From contig CAWAZS010000004.1 in the NCBI GenBank assembly GCA_963786625.1, positions 1-64,000 on the forward strand: a DNA stretch of 64,000 bases, given 5' to 3'. The notes under the pieces were generated by a model, which saw only the letters and a list, made by a program, of their open reading frames with translations, ran no database searches and was not told the origin of the DNA. The stretch is from CAIWHR01 sp963786625. Its GTDB lineage: Bacteria > Pseudomonadota > Gammaproteobacteria > Burkholderiales > Casimicrobiaceae. Position numbers and translations under genes: made by a program. Of this stretch, positions 18,076-26,389 are shown in pieces; within the stretch, counting starts at the first letter, position 1, and each line of letters starts with the position of its first letter.

Positions 18076-18404
18076 CCGTCTAGGACTTGAGAACGATCAG
18101 CTACAGAACGCGAAACCGCCAAGCGCTTCCAGCTTCCGGGCGCTCCGCTTGACGGCGCCCCAGCCAACCTTTCTGACGACGCCGAAGGACTGGTGGTGGC
18201 GCGCCACTTGAAGCGCCCTCTTCGGCAGTGCGCTGACGATGTTCAACAGGCGGCACCGTGGCCGGACCACAAATTGTGGACGACGATGGCACGGACAATG
18301 TTGCGACGCCGGCCGTGATGTCGGTGGGACCGTCGTTCGACCACCACGACCAGTATCCCGGGCGGTCCCTCGCCCGGCCGCCCGCAAGGGGCGAGCCCGT
18401 GGGT
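18076..18404. other. no gene seen
   Basis: About 330 bp between the insertion sequence and a small membrane-protein gene. The frames here are Arg/Pro-rich readings without a ribosome site or recognisable family. TTGTGGTCC and its near complement around 18265-18280 are the only local symmetry noticed. Confidence 0.5.
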
Positions 18405-18530
18405 TCAGCTGGCAATCTTGGCGAGGAGGACGACAACGCAGGCCGCGACCGCGACGAAGGTGGTGAAGGCGGCCAAGAGCCGTGTGCCAGCAGGTGGGGG
18501 CGGCCCCCTGTGCGGGTCAGGTGTGCTCAC
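18405..18530 (-). CDS. 41-residue single-pass membrane protein
   Basis: GTG at 18530 opens a 41-residue frame: a polar, Pro-rich N-terminus (MSTPDPHRGPPPPAG) followed by one clear membrane helix (LLAAFTTFVAVAACVVVLLA) and a short KIAS tail. It overlaps the 3' end of the upstream HTH gene by 14 bp, so it would be translated from the same message. No homologous family is known to me. The clean hydrophobic segment and the coupling support a real gene. Confidence 0.55.
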   Translation of the reverse strand: MSTPDPHRGPPPPAGTRLLAAFTTFVAVAACVVVLLAKIAS

Positions 18531-18936
18531 GGAGATGGCACCGTTCGATGTGGCCCAGCCGACGGTCGATGCCGTCGAGAGTGGCGGTGATTTCGTGTAG
18601 GACGGTCAGGACCTGGGTGGTATCGCGACCGTGCGCGGCGGCACCGGGCTCCAGGCTTGAGGTCGGGCGGACAGCAGGATCTGCGACATGGGCTCCGGCG
18701 CCGGCAGGGCCCAACCCGCAGCCCATGTCGGTGATGGCGCCGGCGGGCCAGTTCAGAACGGTCTCAACTCGTCGTTGGGTGTCTGCGTCGGGCCAGCTGC
18801 GTTGGTGGAGCAGGTCAGCGATCATCTGCGGGTCGGTGCCGCTGGCATGCGCCAGCCACAGGGAACTCAGCGCGTACTCGTCGAGCCATGACCTGATGCG
18901 AGCGGCGGCGCGTCGCTGATGAGCCGATAGTTGCAC
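18517..18936 (-). CDS. small helix-turn-helix protein, function unknown
   Basis: 139 residues from GTG at 18936 (AGGAAGG about 11 bases upstream). Residues about 10-60 (ARIRSWLDEYALSSLWLAHA to DADTQRRVETVLNWPAG) have the spacing of an XRE-like fold: a helix, a turn with SGTDPQMIADLLHQRSWP, then a recognition-like helix. The rest is low-complexity, followed by a helical end (VLTVLHEITATLDGIDRRLG) that may be a coiled coil. Followed by the 41-residue membrane protein. Probably a local regulator; assignment is tentative. Confidence 0.6.
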   Translation of the reverse strand: MQLSAHQRRAAARIRSWLDEYALSSLWLAHASGTDPQMIADLLHQRSWPDADTQRRVETVLNWPAGAITDMGCGLGPAGAGAHVADPAVRPTSSLEPGAAAHGRDTTQVLTVLHEITATLDGIDRRLGHIERCHLREHT

Positions 18937-18978
18937 GACGCTTGCTACCTTCCTGGGCTGCGGTTGCTGCCAATGTTC

Positions 18979-19782
18979 TCAGGAGAGGGCGCCTTTGATG
19001 GTCCGACCGTGCCGGATGCTGTTGTTGCGCCGGTCACCGGGTCGCCTCAGGCCCGGGGCGGGGGCGAGGGCTGGGGATGGTCCGCGACCCGGGAGGTGCT
19101 TGGGGATCGCCCCGGTGTCGGCAACGTCGAGGGCGATGTCGTGCGGTTTGCGGTTCAGGTTCATGCTGGCGGTACGCAGCATCTGGAAGGCGTCGTCGTT
19201 GCTGACCTGGTAGCGGGCCATCAGGATGCCGATCGCCACGCCGATCTGGCCCCTGCTGCCGATGGCCTCGGTGAGGTTGGCGACATCGGTCTGGTGGAGG
19301 TGCTGCTGGATGGCCAGGGTAGCGAAGGGGGCCATGATGGAGGCGGTGCCTACGTCGAGGTCGTCGAACGCGTCGGCGCTGCTCGAGTAGAAGCTCAGCG
19401 CGCCATGGTCGTGGTTTGCCAAGGCAAGACGGACGCTGAGAATGCTGCGCACGCCGAGCGAGCTGGCGCATCGCGGGCCAAACGTGGGCCACCGGGGCTC
19501 GGCGGCAAGGTCAGCTGTGACGACGAGGTCGTCCCCTGCGGTGGCGTCCAGGCACGGCCCCTCCCCCGACTCGTACTGCAGCGAGTCGACGTTCGAACAG
19601 AGGTCGTCGGTGCTCGCCACGGTGCGGGCAGCGCGAGGCCCGCGCACCACGGTGACCGCCGCGTGCTCGCTGTGCGAAATGGCGGCCCGGGCTACTCGCA
19701 CCAACCGCTGCGCGTCCACCTCCCCGGCATCTCCGAGCAGCAGGGTGCGCAGCTGCTCGAACTGCGCCATGGTCCGTTCCAC
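18979..19782 (-). CDS. GAF-ANTAR antiterminator protein
   Basis: Residues about 25-150 form a GAF sensor domain (CSNVDSLQYESGEGPCLDA, then SILSVRLALANHDHGALSFY). Residues about 165-225 are an ANTAR RNA-binding domain, with the helical signature GSRGQIGVAIGILMARYQVS, DDAFQMLRTASMNLNRK and HDIALDVADTG. ANTAR proteins bind tandem hairpins in leader RNA and prevent termination. GTG at 19782 is preferred over an internal ATG because AGGAGG is eight bases upstream. The C-terminal tail of about 40 residues is basic and disordered. The target RNA is not evident nearby. Confidence 0.85.
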   Translation of the reverse strand: MERTMAQFEQLRTLLLGDAGEVDAQRLVRVARAAISHSEHAAVTVVRGPRAARTVASTDDLCSNVDSLQYESGEGPCLDATAGDDLVVTADLAAEPRWPTFGPRCASSLGVRSILSVRLALANHDHGALSFYSSSADAFDDLDVGTASIMAPFATLAIQQHLHQTDVANLTEAIGSRGQIGVAIGILMARYQVSNDDAFQMLRTASMNLNRKPHDIALDVADTGAIPKHLPGRGPSPALAPAPGLRRPGDRRNNSIRHGRTIKGALS

Positions 19783-19994
19783 CTGTCATCCTCCTCCCGC
19801 GGTGTGCACCGCGCCGTTGCCTCCCACGCCCAGGTGCTTCGCTGCCGGGACCTGATAGCCAGACTAGTGCGCACACCCCGGGGGGCGAACGCCGCGGAAG
19901 TCGACCGGGCGCAGGTTTGACAAGACCCGGCGGCGCTCGCTGCACTGATCCAGGGGGACGGCAGTGAACGGTGATCGGCGGCGCCAGCCCGCGT

Positions 19995-20684
19995 TCAGTC
20001 GCTGGACTGGGTGACCGCGTGCGGGGCCCCGACCTCCTTGCTCTCCGGTGACCCGCGTTCGCGCAGGTAGATCGCGAACACCGCCATGGTGCCGATGGCG
20101 AGCAGCTCGCTCTGCCAGTTCTGCAGCGTGCGCCCCCAGAAGTCCGGTGACGCGAGGTAGGCGCCCATGGCCAGTGGGTCGAGCTGGTCGCGCAGGCGCT
20201 CCTCGTTGTTCGCCACCCGGCCCGCGATCGCCTGGGCCGACCACGACCCGAGGAAGATCAACCCCATCACGAGCACCAGGGAGTGCGAGTACAGCCGGGT
20301 GCGCCACCCACCGACCTTCGCCCAGGGGGGTGAGTCCGGTTTGGCGTACTGCTCCACCATCTGCTGCTTGTCGCTCTCGCGGCCCTCGTCGCCGGGTGAC
20401 TTCGACTCCGACGACCCCCGTTGCACGAGCCACACGGTGAGGAAGATGTAGAGCACGAACTGCAGGAACTCCGACTGCCAGTTCTCGGCCACGTCGACCG
20501 CGAAGCTCGACGAGGTGACGTACCGCAGCAGCGAGATCTGCTGCAGGCCGGCAGTTCTCGCCTCCTGGTTGTAGCCGACCACGCCCCAGATCGACTGGCC
20601 GAGCAAGGTCAGCAGGAGCAGGCCGCCGAACACCAGCGACAGCGCGTTGTCGCGGAGGAACCCACGCGGCTGGGGCGCGCTCAT
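19995..20684 (-). CDS. DUF6766 family membrane protein
   Basis: 229 residues from ATG at 20684, which overlaps the stop of the preceding 27-residue gene (ATGA). Four hydrophobic segments: near residues 12-30 (LSLVFGGLLLLTLLGQSIWG), 68-88 (FLQFVLYIFLTVWLVQRG), 140-160 and 195-215. They flank two copies of a related motif, ENWQSEFLQFVLYIFLTVWL and QNWQSELLAIGTMAVFAIYL, so the protein looks like an internal repeat of two helix pairs. Family function is unknown. Ends a three-gene unit with a lipoprotein at its head. Confidence 0.8.
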   Translation of the reverse strand: MSAPQPRGFLRDNALSLVFGGLLLLTLLGQSIWGVVGYNQEARTAGLQQISLLRYVTSSSFAVDVAENWQSEFLQFVLYIFLTVWLVQRGSSESKSPGDEGRESDKQQMVEQYAKPDSPPWAKVGGWRTRLYSHSLVLVMGLIFLGSWSAQAIAGRVANNEERLRDQLDPLAMGAYLASPDFWGRTLQNWQSELLAIGTMAVFAIYLRERGSPESKEVGAPHAVTQSSD

Positions 20685-20764
20685 CGCAGCATCAGCCCCA
20701 TCGCGATGCAGAACCCCAGCCCGGCGGTGATGAACACGGCGTATCCCCAGAACACGCGGCGCAC
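20681..20764 (-). CDS. 27-residue membrane microprotein ahead of DUF6766 gene
   Basis: GTG at 20764, with GGGAG about seven bases upstream inside the end of the lipoprotein gene, opens a 27-residue frame. A basic start (MRRVFWGY) is followed by one membrane helix (AVFITAGLGFCIAMGLML). Its TGA overlaps the DUF6766 ATG by 4 bp. Spacing, ribosome site and overlaps on both sides make a real gene likely, even though it is below usual annotation limits. It may be a subunit or chaperone of the DUF6766 protein. Confidence 0.65.
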   Translation of the reverse strand: MRRVFWGYAVFITAGLGFCIAMGLMLR

Positions 20765-20766
20765 AG

Positions 20767-21180
20767 TCAGCTCCCTTCCACGAGGCAGTCATACGGCACC
20801 GACGGGTCACCCGACGAGCGCGAGCACCCGGCCGCGGTGACCTTCCATCCGTCGTCGAACAGCGACAGGAACACCGACTCGCCCGTGTAGCGCACCTGCG
20901 CCGTGTGCCCGGCCACGCTCACCGAGCGCCGCTCACCGGCCGGGGGAATGCCGGCGTCCGCGAGGTCCGTCGCACAGTCGCCCGAACCCTGCGACTCCAA
21001 CGACTGCACCGTGCGCGGCGCCAACAAGCGGCAGGCACCAGCGGGGTTGCTACTCACCGAGGCACTGAACGCGTCCGCCGCTGCCGCGGCCTGCCGCTTC
21101 TCGACATCGGCCCCACAACCGGCCAGCAGCAGCGCCAACGCCAGGCCGGTGACCAGCACGGATACTCTGCGCGCCGGCAT
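20767..21180 (-). CDS. small lipoprotein of unknown function
   Basis: ATG at 21180 gives MPARRVSVLVTGLALALLLA followed by GC, a standard lipoprotein signal with lipobox LLAGC. The mature part of about 115 residues has four Cys and a compact alpha/beta look (AADAFSASVSSNPAGACRLL, then VSVAGHTAQVRYTGESVFLS, then FDDGWKVTAAGC). It resembles the small NTF2-like lipoprotein domains common in actinobacteria. ATG 21201 (MGSNQGCMPARR) is an alternative start. Two base pairs separate its stop from the next gene. Confidence 0.7.
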   Translation of the reverse strand: MPARRVSVLVTGLALALLLAGCGADVEKRQAAAAADAFSASVSSNPAGACRLLAPRTVQSLESQGSGDCATDLADAGIPPAGERRSVSVAGHTAQVRYTGESVFLSLFDDGWKVTAAGCSRSSGDPSVPYDCLVEGS

Positions 21181-21323
21181 ACAGCCCTGATTGCTTCCCA
21201 TACGCCGCATTTGAAGGCCAGGCCGACCGAAATGGTGCGGCCGCTCAAGAGCCGAGGACCCCCCGGCTGTCGTCGGGGCCCCCTCTACGAAGGTGCGTGC
21301 CACAGCCGTAGAGCCGGCCGCAG

Positions 21324-21821
21324 TTAGGAGATAACGGCGTCGACGGTCTTCTTCAGCGCGCTGGGCTGCTCCGGGCGGCGCGGCGCCTTCTCCTTGGCCG
21401 CGGCCAGCTCGGCGCCGATCTCGCGCAGCTGGGTGCGGGTCAGGCCCTCACGCACCTTCGGGAACCAGTCCTGCTCCTCCTCCTCGATGTGGTGCTCGAC
21501 GTTCTCGATGAGCACGGTCGCCTTGGCCTCGAAGCGCTCGTCCTTCCACGTCATCGGCACCAGCTCCATCACCAGTAGGTCGGCGACGTGGTGCTCCTCG
21601 TACGACTCGAGCACGTCGTCCTCGAGGTCGGGCAGCAGGGCACGCACCCGCGGGTACATGACCTCGTTCTCGATGTAGGTGTGCACGGTCAGCAGCTCGA
21701 TGATCTTCTCGACGAGCTTGCCCTTGCGCGCGGCGGTGGTCGAGGCCTTCTGGAACTCGCGGAACAACCCGCGAACCTCCTTGTGGTCGGCCTTCAGCAT
21801 CACAATCGCGTCCTGGGACAT
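21324..21821 (-). CDS. hemerythrin-like HHE-domain protein
   Basis: 165 residues from ATG at 21821 with GAGGAG upstream. Two HHE-type helices are visible: the N-terminal ADHKEVRGLFREF (His13), then HTYIENEVMYPRV, YEEHHVADLLVMEL and NVEHHIEEEEQDWFPKV supply the other His and carboxylate ligands. Such proteins bind a di-iron centre and act in oxygen, peroxide or NO responses. The C-terminus is Lys/Pro-rich. Monocistronic. Confidence 0.88.
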   Translation of the reverse strand: MSQDAIVMLKADHKEVRGLFREFQKASTTAARKGKLVEKIIELLTVHTYIENEVMYPRVRALLPDLEDDVLESYEEHHVADLLVMELVPMTWKDERFEAKATVLIENVEHHIEEEEQDWFPKVREGLTRTQLREIGAELAAAKEKAPRRPEQPSALKKTVDAVIS

Positions 21822-22446
21822 GTCGACTCCTCACTCGTCAGGAAGGACCGGCGCTTCCGCGTCACCGGCGAGGAACACGGTAGCCACAGACACCCCCGGC
21901 ACGGGAGTTGCGCGCAGGCGAGTGCATGCCCGCCGTCACTTGTTCACACCCCAGCCCGATGACCCCCACCCGTAAGCCCATTGAGCGCACCCGCCGGCTT
22001 TCGTCTGGTCCAGGGTGCGATGCGTAAGGCAACCCTGCGCGTCCGCGCTCACGAGTTCTGCTGCGCGCCGCACCGACAACAGATTGCTGGGGGCGGTCGG
22101 TCCCTTCCCACGCCGGCGACCTTGCTGCCCCGGGGCCGAGCTGGCGGGTGCAATCGCGCGTGAAGCGTCGCTACCCACTGGGGCGGTGGAGAACCGCCTG
22201 CACGATGAGATCCAAAAGCGCTGGTTCCATGTCGTGCAGGTACTCATCCGGGACGGGAGGCGAGAGCCTGCCAACGCCTCAGCGGCGCATCCGACACCGG
22301 CTCGAGCTCAACGAGCTCATCCAGCCCGCGACGCCGCTGCGCCCGGCACTCGGCCCCTGCGTCGACTGCCAGCTGACCGCTCCACCGCCGACGCGCACAG
22401 CGTCGCTGTGCCGCGCTGACGTGGGTCTTTGCGTCAGAATAGGCCG
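21822..22446. other. no convincing gene
   Basis: About 620 bp. Short frames exist on both strands but have no ribosome site, no recognisable family and Ser/Arg-biased content. I see no strong repeat or hairpin. Confidence 0.5.
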
Positions 22447-22935
22447 GTGCAGCGACCTCAACGAGCTCCCCACACGGCCCATGCCGACACGGCGCGCGCA
22501 GCTCCTCCCGCGTGGTGCGAGCTGCTCTGGCGAAGCCGGCTGCAGCTGCACCGGCCCCGCGCCGACCAGCTGGAGGCACTGACCGACCAGCGACAACGGC
22601 TCAATGAGCTCGGCTGGTACCAGCCGGCGGCGGCCGAGTACGCGATTCGGGGGGGCACCGGGAGCTACTACGGCTGGCTGGGTCCGCAGGCTGCCGGCCT
22701 GCCCGGGGCACTTCGGCGGGACCTGGTGGTCGAGGTGCGGGTCGGTACCGGCAGCGACGCTCGTTTGTGGCTTGCGCTCGTCGGGGCGGACCTGGTCGAT
22801 CTGACCCCCGCTCCAGGGGCGCCGCCGCTTGCTATTGACGACCTGAGCACCTCAACGTTGACCCAGGCGTGCGCCGCCTTCCTGGAGGTCGCCAAGCGCG
22901 AGGTTGGCGGGCGGCGACCAGGTGGTCAGCCCTAA
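22447..22935 (+). CDS. hypothetical protein
   Basis: 162 residues from GTG at 22447. After a basic, Ala-rich start the protein has a plausible folded body: AWCELLWRSRLQLHRPRADQ, then LNELGWYQPAAAEYAIRGGT, GSYYGWLGPQAAGLPGALRR and DLVVEVRVGTGSDARLWLAL. I do not recognise the family. The start is uncertain: no clear ribosome site, and TTG 22429 is also in frame. It converges on the 23255-23590 gene, with a strong hairpin between them. Confidence 0.5.
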   Translation: MQRPQRAPHTAHADTARAAPPAWCELLWRSRLQLHRPRADQLEALTDQRQRLNELGWYQPAAAEYAIRGGTGSYYGWLGPQAAGLPGALRRDLVVEVRVGTGSDARLWLALVGADLVDLTPAPGAPPLAIDDLSTSTLTQACAAFLEVAKREVGGRRPGGQP

Positions 22936-23008
22936 GCCCATCACGCCGCACTGTGGTGGCCTCGTCGAACGACTGCGCAGAAGCGAGGCAGGCGAGTCAC
23001 AATCAGTG

Positions 23009-23056
23009 GTGCGGCCACCTCAGGTCCGCTTGTTCGAGCCGCTGAGGTGGCCGCAC
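23009..23056. terminator. 14-bp perfect inverted repeat between convergent genes
   Basis: GTGCGGCCACCTCA at 23009-23022 and its exact complement at 23043-23056 are separated by 20 bases that can themselves pair partly (GGT...GCC). It sits in the 320-bp gap between a plus-strand and a minus-strand gene, so it is probably a shared bidirectional terminator. The rest of that gap shows nothing. Confidence 0.55.
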
Positions 23057-23254
23057 CTGCACCTCCTGTTCCCCACTCGTCCGCCGTGAAACCTTCACCC
23101 GCAGCACGCCCGAGCACTCGTGGTTGCAGTGTCCGCTCCAGGGCGCGTGCGCTGCTGCCAAGTGGAGGCACGGTCAGCGGCGGGGGACGACGTATGAGGG
23201 CCAGTCGGCGTGGGCGACGCGAAGGAATGCACCGGTCACGCGCGCCGCTGTGTT

Positions 23255-23590
23255 TCAGTCTTTGACGAAGGTGCTGCCGCGGTAGGTCCAGGTCCCCGAC
23301 GGCTGGTCGGGGTCGCGCACCGCCCATGATTCCCGCAGGTGCAGCGTGAGCAGGTGCGCTGCCGCCTGCGCGACCGTCACCGATGTTCCGCGGGCCTGCT
23401 GCGCCACCACCCGCGCCTCAACCCAAAGCCCTTGCAGGGCAACGAACGGTACAACCAGCACCAGCCGCTGCTCCCACTGGATCAGGCTCACCTTCCAGCC
23501 ATCCTCGCCCCGTACCGCGTGCACCGACCTGCCTTCGGCGCGCAACGTGGCAACGAGCTCTCGCATGAGGATGTCAACGTCATCGGTCAT
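23255..23590 (-). CDS. hypothetical protein
   Basis: 111 residues from ATG at 23590: MTDDVDILMRELVATLRAEG, then VHAVRGEDGWKVSLIQWEQR, a hydrophobic strand VLVVPFVALQG, and a C-terminus WTYRGSTFVKD. The alternation of charged helix and short strands looks like a real small alpha/beta protein. I do not recognise its family and it has no operon partner. Confidence 0.5.
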   Translation of the reverse strand: MTDDVDILMRELVATLRAEGRSVHAVRGEDGWKVSLIQWEQRLVLVVPFVALQGLWVEARVVAQQARGTSVTVAQAAAHLLTLHLRESWAVRDPDQPSGTWTYRGSTFVKD

Positions 23591-24104
23591 GACGGCACCG
23601 TGGTGGTAGCACGAGGCAACGGCGAACTCCACTCACGTCGAAACTCCACACTGGCTGAGCGGACAGTGGCCCCAGGAAGGGACGACCGGTTCTTGCTGGT
23701 CCGGCAAACCGCACCGCTCAGCCGGGTTCCAGCACTCGAACTTCCGGCGTGTGGTGGGGGCGAACCCCGCACCCCACTGCGGGCGGGCGCCCTTGAGGGG
23801 TCGGAACCACCCCTTCACCGGCTTCGCTCCGCCCTGGGCTATGAGCATCCCACGCCCGTCTCGTTGGACGGGCCAGCCGGACCAACACGCGACGACCGTG
23901 AACACTCACCAGCGCCGCCGTGCGCCATGTGATCCTGCGAGGCGCGGGAATTTCGACACCCACGCCTGACCTCGCAGTCCTTGCTGGTAGACACCGCCTC
24001 GATGCCGAGGACGTGAATCGGAATGCAGGTTGCTCGGGTCAGGCCGCAGGCGGCGGCTGTCGCTGCACACCGCGATGCCCTGCGCGGCAGATGGTTTGGC
24101 GGGC
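23591..24104. other. no recognised gene; possible structured region
   Basis: About 510 bp. A minus-strand frame (23633-23905) reads GWFRPLKGARPQWGAGFAPT and CGLPDQQEPVVPSWGHCPLS, oddly low in charge and rich in Trp/Pro/Cys. It has no good start and is more likely the translation of a structured or repeated sequence. CCCGTC/GACGGG at about 23851-23868 can pair. Nothing else seen. Confidence 0.4.
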
Positions 24105-24749
24105 TCACAGCCGGCCGAGGAGGCGGTGGACGACCTGTTCACCGAAGGCGCGGTTCAGGGGCAGCCCGCTGATGAACCGTCGGTACAGCACCGGCCCGGC
24201 CAACAGGTCCACCAGCAGGAGCAGGTCGGTGTCGGCGGGCAGTTCCCGGCGGTCGACACCGTGTTGGAGGACGGACATGACCTGCTGGTGTCGGCGGGCC
24301 GCCTCCTCCTGGTGCAGTGCGGCGAAGGCCGGGTCGTGCTCGGCTGCCTCGATCAACGCGGCCATGAACACGGCGACCCGGCCCTGCCCCATGGCCTCGG
24401 CGAAGCCACCGACCAGCACGTTCAGGTCGGTCAGGACCGACCCGCTGTCAGGTAGCGGTGGGTCGGCCGCGATGCTGTGGAAGGCGTCCAGCAGCAGGGC
24501 CGCCTGGTTCGGCCACTGACGGTAGATGGTGGTCTTCGCCACCGTCGAGCGGGCCGCGATGGCCTCGACGGTCGCGCCGTGGATCCCACGCCCGGCCACG
24601 AGGTCCAAGGCGGCACCGAGAACCCGGGCGCGGGATCGGGCCACCCGGGGATCCAGGTGCGCCTGTGACGTGTCTGTAGCAATGGTGTCGTCGTGCGCTG
24701 CCCCGGTGCGGCTGCTCGCCGCTCCGGTAGCGCCGGACGCGCGGGTCAT
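24105..24749 (-). CDS. TetR-family regulator
   Basis: 214 residues. The N-terminal HTH is LGAALDLVAGRGIHGATVEA with IAARSTVAKTTIYRQWPNQA (residues about 43-80), followed by a TetR C-terminal ligand domain (VLYRRFISGLPLNRAFGEQV at the end). Its ATG overlaps the stop of the NmrA-like gene by 4 bp. As the last gene of a three-gene operon it probably represses the operon promoter at 26127-26155. Confidence 0.9.
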   Translation of the reverse strand: MTRASGATGAASSRTGAAHDDTIATDTSQAHLDPRVARSRARVLGAALDLVAGRGIHGATVEAIAARSTVAKTTIYRQWPNQAALLLDAFHSIAADPPLPDSGSVLTDLNVLVGGFAEAMGQGRVAVFMAALIEAAEHDPAFAALHQEEAARRHQQVMSVLQHGVDRRELPADTDLLLLVDLLAGPVLYRRFISGLPLNRAFGEQVVHRLLGRL

Positions 24750-25609
24750 GCTGTGCTCGCCCAGGTGGAGATGTGCTCATGCACGTACCGCCCAAGGGTT
24801 CGAGCCGGCCGTCCCAGCAGCGCAGGCAGGGTCGGGTCGACGGTCTCGGCGTCACCGCGTCGAAGCCCGGTATGCAGCAGGGTCTGTACCGCCACCTGGG
24901 CCGGCGGCAGCCCTTGCCGGTGCAGGTGGGCGGCGTAGCCGAGCACTGATGCCGTCTGGTAGGTGATCGTGCGGTTCAGCTCGTGGGAAAGGACCGCGGC
25001 CACCTCAGTGAAGCCAACGGCCCGAGGGCCGGTCAGGGTGTACCCTTTTCCGCGGTGCGGCCCTGGGTTGGTGAAGACCGTAGCAGCGGCGTCGCCGATG
25101 TCGCGGGTGTCGACGAAGGCGACCCTCCCGGGACCTGCCGGCAGGTAGATCCGGTTGTCCCCGACGATGTCAGCCCGGTAGGCGTTGGCCAGGTTCTGGG
25201 CGAAGAACCCCGGCCGCAGGATGGTCCACGACGGGGCGTGTTGTCGCAGGTGGGTCTCCACCCGGTGGTGCGGCACCACCTTGTTGGTGTCCGCCCCCGC
25301 GACCGAGGAGAACACGACATGGTGCACGCCCGCGGCCAAGGCTGCGTCGGTGAGGGCGTTCAACGTCGGACCCACCCTGGAGACCGGCGGCGGCCGCACC
25401 AGGAACAGCGCCGACGCACCCTGCACCGCCGCAGCGAAGGTCTGCGGCCGGTACAGGTCCAGCTCGACGCTCTCCGCCTCGGGATCCGGGCCCGCCTCAT
25501 CGAGGGTCGTCACCGCGCGCCGCACCGGGAGCCCGCGACGCAGCAGCGCCGCGACCGTGGCAGCTCCGACGTTGCCGCTGGCCCCGACCACCAGCACCGG
25601 GCCGGTCAT
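24746..25609 (-). CDS. NmrA-like NAD(P)-binding oxidoreductase
   Basis: 287 residues with the atypical-SDR nucleotide site VLVVGASGNVGAATVAALLR at the N-terminus, FLVRPPPVS, VVFSSVAGAD and WTILRPGFFAQNL, the normal order of NmrA/SDR_a5-type proteins. Such proteins bind NAD(P) and either reduce small molecules or sense redox state. Overlaps its neighbours by 4 bp on both sides, between a Ddn-like enzyme and TetR. Substrate not predictable. Confidence 0.88.
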   Translation of the reverse strand: MTGPVLVVGASGNVGAATVAALLRRGLPVRRAVTTLDEAGPDPEAESVELDLYRPQTFAAAVQGASALFLVRPPPVSRVGPTLNALTDAALAAGVHHVVFSSVAGADTNKVVPHHRVETHLRQHAPSWTILRPGFFAQNLANAYRADIVGDNRIYLPAGPGRVAFVDTRDIGDAAATVFTNPGPHRGKGYTLTGPRAVGFTEVAAVLSHELNRTITYQTASVLGYAAHLHRQGLPPAQVAVQTLLHTGLRRGDAETVDPTLPALLGRPARTLGRYVHEHISTWASTA

Positions 25610-26115
25610 GACCGATCCGGGGCCGCGGCGAGGTGCAGGTGAACGGCGCTCAGGTGCTCACGGCGTGCCGCGTCCACCAGCTCCTCGTACGTCGGCGCCC
25701 GGTCCGTCCGGATCCGGATACCGAGGCGCCGACCCGCCGCCGACAAACCGATCTCGCCGATCCGGCGCTGGTACACCTCGGCCACCGCGAACGGGTCCTC
25801 CTCCAGCAGCGCGGTCGCCGCACGGCGCTGCCCGAGCAGGGTGACCTCCACCGGGGTCGGACCGCCGCGAAGGTTCACCCGCCACGTCGAGCTGGTCAGC
25901 ACCAGCAGCGAACCGTCCGGGTCACGGTGGTAGGCCACCGGTGTGCTGTACACCCGCCCCGTGCGCCGGCCCGTGACGTGCAGCAGGAGAAGGTCCTGCC
26001 CGACCCGCCGGGACCGGCGCGGGCCGGTGAGCAACCAGCGTAAGACGGGGTTGCCCACACGAGTAACCACCGCCGGTGGGATCGCGCGTTCGACGGCTGG
26101 GCCTTCGCTGCTCAT
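25606..26115 (-). CDS. Ddn-like deazaflavin (F420)-dependent nitroreductase family protein
   Basis: 169 residues with the split-barrel signature LLLLHVTGRRTGRVYSTPVA (residues about 40-60), then LVLTSSTWRVNLRGGPTPVE, as in Mycobacterium Ddn. These use reduced F420 to reduce nitro compounds or quinones. ATG at 26115 follows a promoter with an operator-like palindrome. First gene of the operon with an NmrA-like protein and a TetR regulator. Cofactor use is a family inference. Confidence 0.88.
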   Translation of the reverse strand: MSSEGPAVERAIPPAVVTRVGNPVLRWLLTGPRRSRRVGQDLLLLHVTGRRTGRVYSTPVAYHRDPDGSLLVLTSSTWRVNLRGGPTPVEVTLLGQRRAATALLEEDPFAVAEVYQRRIGEIGLSAAGRRLGIRIRTDRAPTYEELVDAARREHLSAVHLHLAAAPDRS

Positions 26116-26126
26116 AACGGCAATCT

Positions 26127-26155
26127 ATACTACGGTGTCGTAGCGGAAATGTTCA
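26127..26155 (-). promoter_or_regulatory. promoter and TetR-operator candidate of the Ddn-NmrA-TetR operon
   Basis: On the minus strand TGAACA (26155-26150), a 17-base spacer and TAGTAT (26132-26127) make a promoter 12 bp before the ATG. The palindrome CTACGGTGTCGTAG (26130-26143) overlaps the -10 element and part of the spacer, the usual position for an autorepressing TetR protein. Confidence 0.6.
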
Positions 26156-26182
26156 CACTGGCGGCTGCCCCATTGTCAACAG

Positions 26183-26219
26183 CAGGCGCTCCTCGGTCGG
26201 TTTGGCATGGAGGCGCCTG
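26183..26219 (+). promoter_or_regulatory. hairpin upstream of the transcarboxylase genes
   Basis: CAGGCGCTCC and GGAGGCGCCTG pair with one bulge around a 16-base loop, about 170 bp before the 5S start. GATGGGT is repeated at about 26340-26353, just upstream of TACATAAC, a possible -10 near 26357. The hairpin may be a leader structure or the end of a transcript; no known riboswitch is recognised. Confidence 0.3.
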
Positions 26220-26389
26220 GGCGGTCTGTAGGACGTTTGGCGGATGCGCTTGATCTGAGTTCCCCACATGCCCTAACCGGGGGGATGCACAGCGTTGGCT
26301 CCCATTCTCGTGCTGCCGAAGGGCAGCGTGAGCAGGGGCGATGGGTGATGGGTGATACATAACAGACTGTGATGGGGCATGGTGGAGTC

